Shown here: piece after piece, positions 1 through 6,060 of the stretch | Position numbering within the stretch: position 1 is the stretch's first letter | Layout of the letters: each line of letters begins with the position of its first letter | DNA from: a virus | Strand: one strand, 5' to 3' | Virus record (IMG/VR): IMGVR_UViG_3300035670_013246 | Span: 1-51,845 of that record | Length of the DNA stretch: 51,845 nucleotides | Position numbers and translations under genes: made by a program | Notes under the pieces: model-generated | What the model was told of the DNA's origin: nothing | What the model saw: only the letters and a program-made list of their open reading frames with translations | Databases searched by the model: none

Positions 1-117
1 CAGCAGCGACGGGTTGGTGGTGGCATCGACCGGCTTCAGGCGGGTGATGGCGTCCAGGTCCCCGGTGTCGGCGACCACGGTGGTGAACTGCTTGAGTTGT
101 TCCAGCTTGGAGGTCAT
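1..117 (-). CDS. tal: Transaldolase, N-terminal 39 codons (cut by window edge)
   Basis: The reading frame starts at an ATG at 117 and runs off the left edge. The peptide begins [20 protein letters not shown] and continues to a TTNPSLL segment, which I recognise as the N-terminus of class I transaldolase TalB. The enzyme moves a dihydroxyacetone unit between sugar phosphates in the cytosolic non-oxidative pentose phosphate pathway. The catalytic lysine lies outside the window. The tal-dusA pairing on one strand is what I recall from Pseudomonas chromosomes and marks the host side of the prophage junction. Confidence 0.93.
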   Translation of the reverse strand, partial: MTSKLEQLKQFTTVVADTGDLDAITRLKPVDATTNPSLL

Positions 118-273
118 GGGCGTGCTCTGTCCTGTGCATTTACTCGACATTACCCGAGCCCCGGCAGCCGCTCAAGGGCCGCCGAAACCCTGCGGACCCG
201 CTGGCCCGCACAGGGCTGTACGAAAGGTGAAGATTCGAGTCGCAAGCAAGCCCGAGGTTCCCTCCCTCTGAGG

Positions 274-1284
274 TTACCGCCCCTGCAACAACTCCACGGC
301 CTGGTCAAACACTGCCAAGGGTTCGGCCGCCTTGTGAATGTCTGCCGACAGCAGCTGACGGAAGCGCCGCGCCCCTTTGAATCCTTGGGCCAGCCCCAGA
401 ATATGCCGGGTAACGTGGTGCATCGCGCCGCCACTTTCCATATGCGCCACGATGTAAGGCCGCAGTTGCGCCAATGCCTCGCTACGGCTGACCACCGGCG
501 CATCGCTGCCAAACAGCTGCTGGTCCACCTCGGCCAGCAGATAAGGGTTGTGATACGCCTCGCGCCCCAGCATCACGCCATCGAAGGTTTCAAGGTGTGC
601 CTGGCATTCGTCCAGGGTCTTGATCCCGCCGTTGAGCACGATCTCCAGGTCCGGGAAGTCTCTTTTCAACTGCGCTGCGATGTCATAGCGCAGCGGCGGA
701 ATCTCGCGGTTCTCTTTCGGCGACAGCCCTTCCAGAATCGCGATGCGTGCATGCACGGTAAAACTCCGGCAGCCGGCCTCACGCACCTGGCCGACGAAGT
801 CGCTCAGTTCGGCGTAGCTGTCACGGCCGTTGATACCAATGCGGTGCTTCACCGTGACAGGCGTCGATACGGCATCACGCATGGCCTTCACGCAGTCGGC
901 CACCAGCGCCGGGTGAGCCATCAGGCACGCGCCGATCATGTTGTTCTGCACCCGGTCGCTCGGGCAGCCAACGTTGAGGTTGACCTCATCGTAGCCCGCT
1001 TCTTCAGCCAGCCGCGCACAAGCGGCCAGGTCGGCCGGCACACTGCCACCCAGTTGCAGGGCCAGCGGGTGCTCAGAAGCATCGTGGCGCAGGAAACGGT
1101 GAGCGTCGTTGTGCAGCAGGGCGCCGGTGGTGACCATTTCGGTGTAGAGCAGGGTTTGCCTGGAGAGCAGGCGCAGGAAGAACCTGCAATGCCTGTCGGT
1201 CCAGTCCATCATCGGCGCAACAGAAAACCTCCTAACTACCGTATTGCCTGAGTTTCCGGGGTTTTCTGCTTGTTTCTGGGGCAT
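274..1284 (-). CDS. dusA: tRNA-dihydrouridine(20/20a) synthase DusA, 5' end rebuilt by prophage
   Basis: DusA is a cytosolic FMN enzyme that reduces U20/U20a of tRNA using NADPH. The Dus TIM-barrel is clear: FSVAPMMDWTDRHCR near the N-terminus, EMVTTGALL, LQLGGS, the active-site segment NLNVGCPSDRVQ with the catalytic cysteine, KHRIGI, FTVHARIA and VLNGGIKT. I chose the ATG at 1284 (336 aa, normal for the family) preceded by a purine-rich weak ribosome site; an upstream in-frame ATG at 1365 would add 27 non-conserved residues. Residues before RRFSVAP are probably phage-encoded, because the candidate attachment site lies at about codon 20-30. The prophage therefore supplies a new start and promoter and keeps the gene intact. 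The integrase is divergent, 99 bases away. Confidence 0.93.
   Translation of the reverse strand: MPQKQAENPGNSGNTVVRRFSVAPMMDWTDRHCRFFLRLLSRQTLLYTEMVTTGALLHNDAHRFLRHDASEHPLALQLGGSVPADLAACARLAEEAGYDEVNLNVGCPSDRVQNNMIGACLMAHPALVADCVKAMRDAVSTPVTVKHRIGINGRDSYAELSDFVGQVREAGCRSFTVHARIAILEGLSPKENREIPPLRYDIAAQLKRDFPDLEIVLNGGIKTLDECQAHLETFDGVMLGREAYHNPYLLAEVDQQLFGSDAPVVSRSEALAQLRPYIVAHMESGGAMHHVTRHILGLAQGFKGARRFRQLLSADIHKAAEPLAVFDQAVELLQGR
1190..1225. other. Candidate left attachment site (attL core) inside the 5' end of dusA
   Basis: The integrase sits next to the dusA start, the arrangement known for the dusA-targeting integrase group, whose crossover falls in the conserved APMMDWTD codons. Those codons occupy about 1196-1220 here. 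The boundaries are inferred: the matching right-hand copy would fix them, and I found no second copy of the core in the rest of the window. Confidence 0.5.
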
Positions 1285-1301
1285 TTCTCTATCTCTGTTT
1301 T

Positions 1302-1380
1302 TTGCTACTTTGTTCCGGTTCTTGCTGGTTTTACTACCGCTGTTGCTACAATGTAGCAACTCCAATCAGCCGTGTAGCAA
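1302..1380. promoter_or_regulatory. Four TTGCTAC/GTAGCAA sites between dusA and the integrase
   Basis: TTGCTAC occurs at 1302-1308 and 1343-1349, and its reverse complement at 1353-1359 and 1374-1380. The middle pair forms a perfect 8-bp inverted repeat with a 3-base loop (1342-1360). The last copy ends three bases before the integrase start. A -10-like TACAAT (1347-1352) lies within the dyad. Plausible roles are integrase arm-type binding sites or an operator controlling the divergent int and dusA promoters; this is inference from position and repetition. Confidence 0.5.
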
Positions 1381-1383
1381 ATC

Positions 1384-2511
1384 ATGGGAACCATCACGCA
1401 GCGCAAGCGCAAGGACGGGTCTTCGGGCTTTACGGCCCAGATCCGAATCATGAAGGAAGGTAAGGCAGTTTATCAGGAAAGCCAGACGTTCGACCGGAAG
1501 GCGACGGCGCAGGCCTGGATCAGGAAGCGTGAGGCCGAACTGTACGAGCCGGGCGCCATCGAGAAAGCCAAACGGAAGGGCGTGACGGTCAAGCAGATGA
1601 TTGACCAGTACCTGGCCGAGTACGAGAAGCTGCGGCCGCTGGGCAAGACCAAGCGTGCAACCCTCAAGGCTATTGGTGAAAGCTGGCTTGGCGAGGTTGC
1701 AGACCAAGACCTGACCAGCCAGAAGCTGGTTGACTACGCCATGGACCGGATCGAGAAGGACGGCATCCAGCCACAGACGGTCGGCAATGATCTGGCGCAC
1801 CTCGGTGCCGTACTGTCCGTGGCCAGGCCGGCCTGGGGCTATGAGGTTGATCCGCTGGCCATGCCTGACGCCCGGCGCGTATTAAAGAAGCTGGGCGCCG
1901 TGACCAAAAGCGTTGAGCGCAACCGCCGACCGACCAAGGATGAACTCGAAAAGCTGATCAAGTACTTCCAGAAGGTGCGCGATGCCAGGCGCCAAGAGAT
2001 CGACATGGTGCGGGTGGTGGTCTTCGCGCTGTTCTCCACCCGGCGCCAGGAAGAGATCACCCGGATTCGCTGGGCTGCGCTCGATGACCAGGAGCAATCG
2101 GCGCTGATCACCGACATGAAGAACCCGGGCCAGAAGTACGGCAACGACGTGTGGTGCCACATGCCCGACGAGGCATGGCGCATTTTGCAGTCCATGCCAA
2201 AGGTTGCCGACGAGGTGTTTCCGTACAACTCCAGGTCGATATCGGCGTCCTTCACCAGGGCCTGTCATTTCCTTCAGATTGAAGACCTTCACTTCCACGA
2301 CCTGCGCCACGATGGCGTAAGCCGTCTGTTCGAAAAAGGGTGGGATATTCCGCGCGTGGCCAGCGTGTCGGGCCACCGGGATTGGAACTCGATGCGGCGC
2401 TATACGCACCTGCGGGGGAAGGGAGACCCCTATGAGGGGTGGGAGATGCTGGAAGAGGTTGTAACGGGCCCCGTTATCGAGGCCCAAAAGAGGGTCAAGA
2501 GACACGCCTGA
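1384..2511 (+). CDS. int: Phage integrase, tyrosine recombinase (dusA-type)
   Basis: This site-specific recombinase is expected to integrate and excise the prophage at dusA. The 375-residue protein has an N-terminal arm-binding-like segment (about 1-60), a SAM-like core-binding domain (about 65-165) and a C-terminal catalytic domain. The catalytic set is visible: Arg221 in STRRQEE, Lys246 in TDMKNPG, His305-x-x-Arg308 in HDLRHDG, His331 in SGHRDW and Tyr340 in MRRYTHL. The start at 1384 has no strong ribosome site, suggesting low expression. It overlaps the convergent PrtN-like gene by 17 bases. A second, different tyrosine recombinase lies at 19.9-21.2 kb. Confidence 0.93.
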   Translation: MGTITQRKRKDGSSGFTAQIRIMKEGKAVYQESQTFDRKATAQAWIRKREAELYEPGAIEKAKRKGVTVKQMIDQYLAEYEKLRPLGKTKRATLKAIGESWLGEVADQDLTSQKLVDYAMDRIEKDGIQPQTVGNDLAHLGAVLSVARPAWGYEVDPLAMPDARRVLKKLGAVTKSVERNRRPTKDELEKLIKYFQKVRDARRQEIDMVRVVVFALFSTRRQEEITRIRWAALDDQEQSALITDMKNPGQKYGNDVWCHMPDEAWRILQSMPKVADEVFPYNSRSISASFTRACHFLQIEDLHFHDLRHDGVSRLFEKGWDIPRVASVSGHRDWNSMRRYTHLRGKGDPYEGWEMLEEVVTGPVIEAQKRVKRHA

Positions 2512-2773
2512 GGCCGCGACCCATGAGCTTGTCCTGCTCGGCTTTAGCCTTCTCGCGCTGGTTGTCGATGTAGGCGGCCAGGTCCGTCAGGTGCACACCG
2601 CGTGCGCCTTTCTGGCTGGGCTCCATCCACAACAGCGGCAAGTTGATTTCGCCCCGGGCCACCTTGGCCTTGAGCTTGGTTGGGGTGATATCGAAGTAGT
2701 CCTTGCAGACCAGGTCGATTGGGATGATGGCCTGGCCGTTGTACTGGGCCATCAGCAGGAAGGCGGTATTCAT
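2495..2773 (-). CDS. PrtN-like (pyocin activator family) small DNA-binding protein
   Basis: The 92-residue product begins MNTAFLLMAQYNGQAIIP and contains KLKAKVARGEINLPLLW and KGARGVHLTDLAAYID, the pattern of the PrtN/pyocin-activator family. In P. aeruginosa PrtN switches on pyocin genes. Prophage copies next to integrases are often annotated the same way, and their size and position would also suit an AlpA-like regulator or excisionase. The start at 2773 has a GGAG ribosome site 8 bases upstream; the frame is open further upstream but without conservation. It is the last gene of the leftward region. Confidence 0.8.
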   Translation of the reverse strand: MNTAFLLMAQYNGQAIIPIDLVCKDYFDITPTKLKAKVARGEINLPLLWMEPSQKGARGVHLTDLAAYIDNQREKAKAEQDKLMGRGLRRVS

Positions 2774-2883
2774 GTTGTTCTCCACGCCGCCGGTGGCGGC
2801 AGGTTGGTGGTCAGGCTGCTGGCGCAGGCTCGACACGTGCCTCGCCCGCGCATGTCTGCGAGCTTGCGTTGTAGGGGGAGGGG

Positions 2884-3366
2884 TTAGGCTGCCGGGCGTT
2901 TCATGAAGGTGATCCAGTGCGTCTTTTCGCGCTTGCCGGACTTGTGGCCGAACAGGGGCTTCTCATCGGTGAGGGCCAACAGCTCGCTGACCAGCACCTG
3001 GGTTTCGTTCCACTTGAAGATCAGGATTCCCTCGGGCTTCAGTACGCGGAAGCACTCGGCGAAGCCCTGGCGGATGTCCTCCCGCCAGTCGCTGGTCAGC
3101 AGTCCGTACTTGGCGCGCATCCAGCTATCGACGCCGGCCCGGGTTAGGTGCGGCGGATCGAACACGACCAGGCGGAAGGTTGAGGCCTCGAAGGGCAGGC
3201 TACGGAAGTCCATCAGCACATCGGGCTCAACCTTCAGCACCCGGCCGTCGCAGAGCAGGTGCTCTTCGTCGCGGATGTCACCGAACAGGGCGCGCTGGTC
3301 TTCTTTGTCGAACCACATCATGCGGCTGGCGCTGCAAGGGTCGAGCACTTTAGCTGCAGCACTCAT
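2884..3366 (-). CDS. Small DNA methyltransferase, class I SAM-dependent, DPPH motif
   Basis: The 160-residue protein has a DPCSASRMMW segment near the N-terminus, consistent with the target-binding or SAM-binding end of MT-A70/Dam-type methylases, then LVVFDPPHL around residue 68-76. The latter is a D-P-P-(Y/W/F/H) catalytic motif of amino-methyltransferases. The C-terminal half (ECFRVLKPEGILIFKWNE) matches the late strands of the Rossmann fold. It most likely methylates an amino group on DNA, probably N6-adenine, and could mask phage DNA from host restriction. The start ATG overlaps the stop of a 17-codon ORF upstream, so translation is probably coupled. Confidence 0.8.
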   Translation of the reverse strand: MSAAAKVLDPCSASRMMWFDKEDQRALFGDIRDEEHLLCDGRVLKVEPDVLMDFRSLPFEASTFRLVVFDPPHLTRAGVDSWMRAKYGLLTSDWREDIRQGFAECFRVLKPEGILIFKWNETQVLVSELLALTDEKPLFGHKSGKREKTHWITFMKRPAA

Positions 3367-3416
3367 CGCGGCCCCCTGTATATCAGGTAGGCCATGTACA
3401 TCAGGGGCAGGATCAT
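3363..3416 (-). CDS. 17-residue hydrophobic ORF bridging two overlapping genes
   Basis: The ATG at 3416 overlaps the stop of the DUF2591-like gene (ATGA), and its stop TGA overlaps the methyltransferase ATG in the same way. The peptide, MILPLMYMAYLIYRGPR, is a short hydrophobic stretch with a basic tail. Start/stop overlap on both sides in a gene chain that uses the same overlap throughout argues that it is translated, if only to carry ribosomes to the methyltransferase. No function is recognised. Confidence 0.45.
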   Translation of the reverse strand: MILPLMYMAYLIYRGPR

Positions 3417-3808
3417 GGCATCAGCTCCTTCGGCACCTGGACGGTATCGCCGCGGATGAGTTCGACGATGGACCGGCCCACCGCTACTGGCGTCGTATCC
3501 CCCCAGCCTTCACCCTCACGGCACGAGCCAGGCCGCCACGTGATGGCAACACTCTCGCCGTCCGCGCTACGCTCTAGCAAGCGCACGTACTTGTCTTGCA
3601 GGGCGCCGGCCAGGGACCAGTCCTCCCATGGGTTATAGCGCTTGGTGTGCTCGATGGCCTGGCCCCGGTACCGGGCGAACACCCGCCATGGCACGCCGTT
3701 GTACCCGGGAGGTTCCAGGTACACATCCAGCCCTTCGGCCTTGCCGACAGCCCATCCCAGCGCCTCACCGACCAGCTCCGCCGTAGTCACTTCGATCAGG
3801 TCGGTCAT
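3413..3808 (-). CDS. DUF2591 (NinX-like) phage protein
   Basis: The 131-residue product shows the layout of the DUF2591 family: an N-terminal LVGEALGWAVGKAEG helix, a central YNPWEDWSLAGALQDK segment resembling the family's S.D..qGG.lie motif, and the C-terminal TTPVAVGRSIVELIRGDTVQVPKEL. The family is found in early regions of temperate phages and has no established function. The gene overlaps both neighbours by four bases. The match is from memory of the family pattern, so the assignment is probable. Confidence 0.7.
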   Translation of the reverse strand: MTDLIEVTTAELVGEALGWAVGKAEGLDVYLEPPGYNGVPWRVFARYRGQAIEHTKRYNPWEDWSLAGALQDKYVRLLERSADGESVAITWRPGSCREGEGWGDTTPVAVGRSIVELIRGDTVQVPKELMP

Positions 3809-4179
3809 GGAGTCACCTGCTTATTGCTTGCGCGAAGAGCGCTAACCGCATCAAGCATCACGGCAATTTCTTCGTCAGTCAGCCTTTCAGTTCTGTAGGT
3901 AAGAGTATTGAAATCTGAGCGGTTCTTATCAGCGCGAATTTCCGCGCTATCCTTGCCAGTGATCGGGGTGATGGTCGGTCCGTAGCTAGCTCCGATCTCT
4001 CGCCCGTATTGCTTGTTGAATCGGCGCCCACGGTCACTGACGATGATCTGGGTAGCTGTAACGCGTTCAACCGTAGTGATGCTCTTGCGTCGACCAATAC
4101 CTTTCTCAGTGATCACCACGCCGGCTCCGGCCTTCAGCCCTTGGCGCCAGGCCTTGGCTTTCTCGAAATCTTCGCTCAC
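3805..4179 (-). CDS. Unknown early phage protein, 124 aa
   Basis: The frame starts with GTG at 4179, preceded by AGAGGT, and its stop overlaps the next start by four bases. The N-terminal half (VVITEKGIGRRKSITTVERVTATQIIVSDRGRRF) looks like a small beta-rich basic domain, perhaps a short SH3/KOW-like fold. The C-terminal half (TERLTDEEIAVMLDAVSALRASN) is helical. I do not recognise a family. Operon position suggests early lytic expression. Confidence 0.7.
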   Translation of the reverse strand: MSEDFEKAKAWRQGLKAGAGVVITEKGIGRRKSITTVERVTATQIIVSDRGRRFNKQYGREIGASYGPTITPITGKDSAEIRADKNRSDFNTLTYRTERLTDEEIAVMLDAVSALRASNKQVTP

Positions 4180-4442
4180 AGCTGATACCTCTCATCAATC
4201 CAGCGCCCAGGCGCCAGTGCGGGTGTAGGTTCGGGTTGTGTTTCGTGCGGGGAGAGCTGGCGCTGGTTGCCGGCCTGCAGCTGGCTGTCGGGAATGCAGC
4301 TGATGCCGCCTGGCGAGCTGAAGCCGTAGAGCCAACAGGTAGCGCCGCGCTCATCGTCATGGAATACGCGCACTCCATGGGGCAACGGATCTGCGCTGGC
4401 GCCAGTGGCCAGCAGCAGGAGACAGAGGACGAGGCGGGTCAT
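4176..4442 (-). CDS. Small exported protein, 88 aa
   Basis: The product begins MTRLVLCLLLLATGASADP, a classical signal peptide with probable cleavage after GASA, leaving about 70 mature residues with two cysteines (TCWLYGF and ISCIPDS) that could form a disulfide. A periplasmic location is therefore likely. Such small exported proteins in phage early operons can act in superinfection exclusion or envelope modification, but no family is recognised. An AAGG ribosome site precedes the start, and both ends overlap neighbours by four bases. Confidence 0.68.
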   Translation of the reverse strand: MTRLVLCLLLLATGASADPLPHGVRVFHDDERGATCWLYGFSSPGGISCIPDSQLQAGNQRQLSPHETQPEPTPALAPGRWIDERYQL

Positions 4443-4627
4443 TCCTTCACCTTGATCGTCACGTCGTCATGAATCCACTCGATGTCGAGTAGGTCGTCTT
4501 CGGTGATCTGGTCTTCCCGGGTGTCGTTCATGCTCACCAGGTCCTGCACCTCATCGTCAGGTACGTTTTTCATGACCTTGCGGAAGTTCACGACTGCCTT
4601 GCCGGTCAGGATGATTGTTTTGCCCAC
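4439..4627 (-). CDS. Unknown acidic phage protein, 62 aa
   Basis: I favour the GTG start at 4627 (VGKTIILTGKAVVNF) because AAGGA lies six bases upstream. An in-frame ATG at 4699 would add a proline-rich 24-residue extension running through a repeated non-coding element. The C-terminal half is strongly acidic (PDDEVQDLVSMNDTREDQITEDDLLDIEW). No family is recognised. It heads the chain of overlapping leftward genes down to the methyltransferase. Confidence 0.6.
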   Translation of the reverse strand: MGKTIILTGKAVVNFRKVMKNVPDDEVQDLVSMNDTREDQITEDDLLDIEWIHDDVTIKVKE

Positions 4628-4659
4628 GGCAGATCCTTGGCCGCCATATCGCGGCAGTG

Positions 4660-4679
4660 AATAGAGGGGAGAGGGGTTA
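4660..4679. repeat. Short G-rich intergenic repeat (copy 1 of 2, with a degenerate third)
   Basis: AATAGAGGGG-A/C-GAGGGGTTA occurs here and at 5098-5117 with a single difference. A shorter relative, TAGGGGGAGGGGTTA, is at 2872-2886. All three lie at ends or starts of small early genes. They flank the 4800-5102 gene, which is compatible with a cassette that came in by recombination between short shared sequences. Confidence 0.5.
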
Positions 4680-4734
4680 GGAGCATTGGTGATGGCCAAT
4701 AGTCTGATTCAGATCACGAAACAGGCAGGTGGGG

Positions 4735-4762
4735 TTGCGAACCGCTTCGGTTTGGCTATGGT
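4735..4762 (+). promoter_or_regulatory. Candidate promoter for the rightward 4800-5102 gene
   Basis: TTGCGA (4735-4740) and TATGGT (4757-4762) are separated by 16 bases and lie about 40 bases upstream of a gene that points against its neighbours. A small AACCG-CTT-CGGTT dyad overlaps the spacer. Agreement with sigma-70 consensus is moderate. Confidence 0.4.
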
Positions 4763-4799
4763 GGGTTGATGCATACAACTGAAGTCGAAGGAGGACGGC

Positions 4800-5102
4800 A
4801 TGAGAATTCGCGGTGATGTTTTTTGGTCTTGGGCTGACCCGACGCTTCACCATAGGACTCATGACGAAACACTCGACGATGGAACGTTCATAGATGTCCA
4901 AGTGCGACTGTCGCGCACGGGCAACACGCAGATGTTCCTCGGCGTTTATGCGGCGGGTGGAGCTCCCCTCCACGAAGAGGCGTTCGACTCTCGTCCAGGC
5001 GAGTCGATGACCAGGGCATTAGCGTGGGGCGTGGGGCGTGCTCGCCGAATCGCCACCGAGGGCCTGGCTGCAACGGACAAGCACGCGGCCTGCTCGAAAT
5101 AG
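4800..5102 (+). CDS. Unknown 100-aa protein, solitary rightward gene
   Basis: A strong AGGAGG ribosome site sits six bases before the ATG, which makes this frame credible although it opposes all neighbours. The N-terminal half looks like beta strands (TFIDVQVRLSRTGNTQMFLGVYAAGG) followed by EEAFDSRPGE and a helix (MTRALAWGVGRARRIATEG), a beta-beta-beta-alpha plan like small dsRBD-like or ACT-like folds. No family is recognised. Its own promoter and flanking short repeats suggest a moron: a gene expressed from the prophage independently of the lytic programme. Confidence 0.6.
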   Translation: MRIRGDVFWSWADPTLHHRTHDETLDDGTFIDVQVRLSRTGNTQMFLGVYAAGGAPLHEEAFDSRPGESMTRALAWGVGRARRIATEGLAATDKHAACSK

Positions 5103-5117
5103 AGGGGCGAGGGGTTA
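5098..5117. repeat. Short G-rich intergenic repeat (copy 2)
   Basis: This copy differs by one base from 4660-4679 and overlaps the stop codon of the rightward 100-aa gene. See the first copy for comparison and interpretation. Confidence 0.5.
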
Positions 5118-5142
5118 CAGCTGGGTGGAGTACAAATGTGCT

Positions 5143-6039
5143 CTACGTGCTGGGCTGAGCGAAGGCGCCTTTGAATTGTTGCTCCAGGTCTCGGACCTCG
5201 CGCTCTAGATCAAGGAGGTCGACGCTATCTTCACGTTGGCCGCGGCCGAGCAATGAATCGCCGTATTGCCCAATGGCGGTGGCTGCTCGATCCAGCAAGT
5301 CTTGGATCTCAGGCGCCCGCACTGCTCCAAGTGGCGCACCTTGTTTGCCTGGCACGCTCGGCTCTGCGCTGGCGGATAGGGCGGCGTTGAGTTGGTGGCA
5401 AGCCGCCACAGCGGCAGCGTACTGAACCCCAGCCGACTTCGATTCGATGATTCGACGCAGGACTTCCAAGGCATTGCGCGAAGCGTCACCCTGTTCGGCC
5501 AGCTGGGCGCCCAAGGTTACGGCCGTTTCTTGCCACTTTGTGGTGGCTTCCTGCTCCAGCTTCAGTGCTTCGCGCAGCCGCTCAACCTCCCCAGAATCGG
5601 CGCGGGTGTAGAGGGGTATCATCTGAATGCCCTCTCTCTGCAAGTCGCTCGCATAATCGGCATGAGTGGTGAACTCCTTGCCGTCGTCGTGAGCCCAGCC
5701 ATAGGGCTGGCCCTGGTTCTGCTCGGCAGGCGCTAAGCCGGACATCGGTCCCAGGCCCACAATCGGCAGCCCAGTCGCTGCCACATCCCGCTCTGCCTCT
5801 TCATTGGTCCACCAGAAGGCAGTACCAACCATCCAGGCTATAGGCTCGGGGTGGGGCTGCGGGGCTGGCTCATTGCAGGGCTCGCAAAGATGCTGGATGG
5901 CTTGTTCCTGAAGTTCGTCGAGCGGCATCTGCAGAAGGGCGACGCTGTTAAGCCACTCGCGCGGCACGCTTACCATATCGATGATCCCCTCGATATGGTC
6001 ATGCTGCTCGATGGTGCTGGATCGGTTTTCTGTGGGCAT
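5143..6039 (-). CDS. Phage early protein with coiled coil, Ea22-like layout, 298 aa
   Basis: The N-terminal third holds PIAWMVGTAFWWTNEEAER and ends in IQMIPLYTR, the paired ends of a small domain common in Ea22/Ead-type early phage proteins. A coiled-coil stretch follows (GEVERLREALKLEQEATTKWQETAVTLGAQLAEQ), then an alanine-rich helical region and a final charged helix (DLLDLEREVRDLEQQFKG). GGAGA precedes the ATG at 6039. Function is unknown. The family assignment is by layout only. Confidence 0.68.
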   Translation of the reverse strand: MPTENRSSTIEQHDHIEGIIDMVSVPREWLNSVALLQMPLDELQEQAIQHLCEPCNEPAPQPHPEPIAWMVGTAFWWTNEEAERDVAATGLPIVGLGPMSGLAPAEQNQGQPYGWAHDDGKEFTTHADYASDLQREGIQMIPLYTRADSGEVERLREALKLEQEATTKWQETAVTLGAQLAEQGDASRNALEVLRRIIESKSAGVQYAAAVAACHQLNAALSASAEPSVPGKQGAPLGAVRAPEIQDLLDRAATAIGQYGDSLLGRGQREDSVDLLDLEREVRDLEQQFKGAFAQPST

Positions 6040-6060
6040 GGGTGTCTCCTGCTGGCAACG

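Noticed and set aside
97-1251. Long rightward open frame opposite dusA (384 codons)
   Set aside because: It is the antisense shadow of a well-conserved high-GC gene; the translation has no recognisable domain and no ribosome site.
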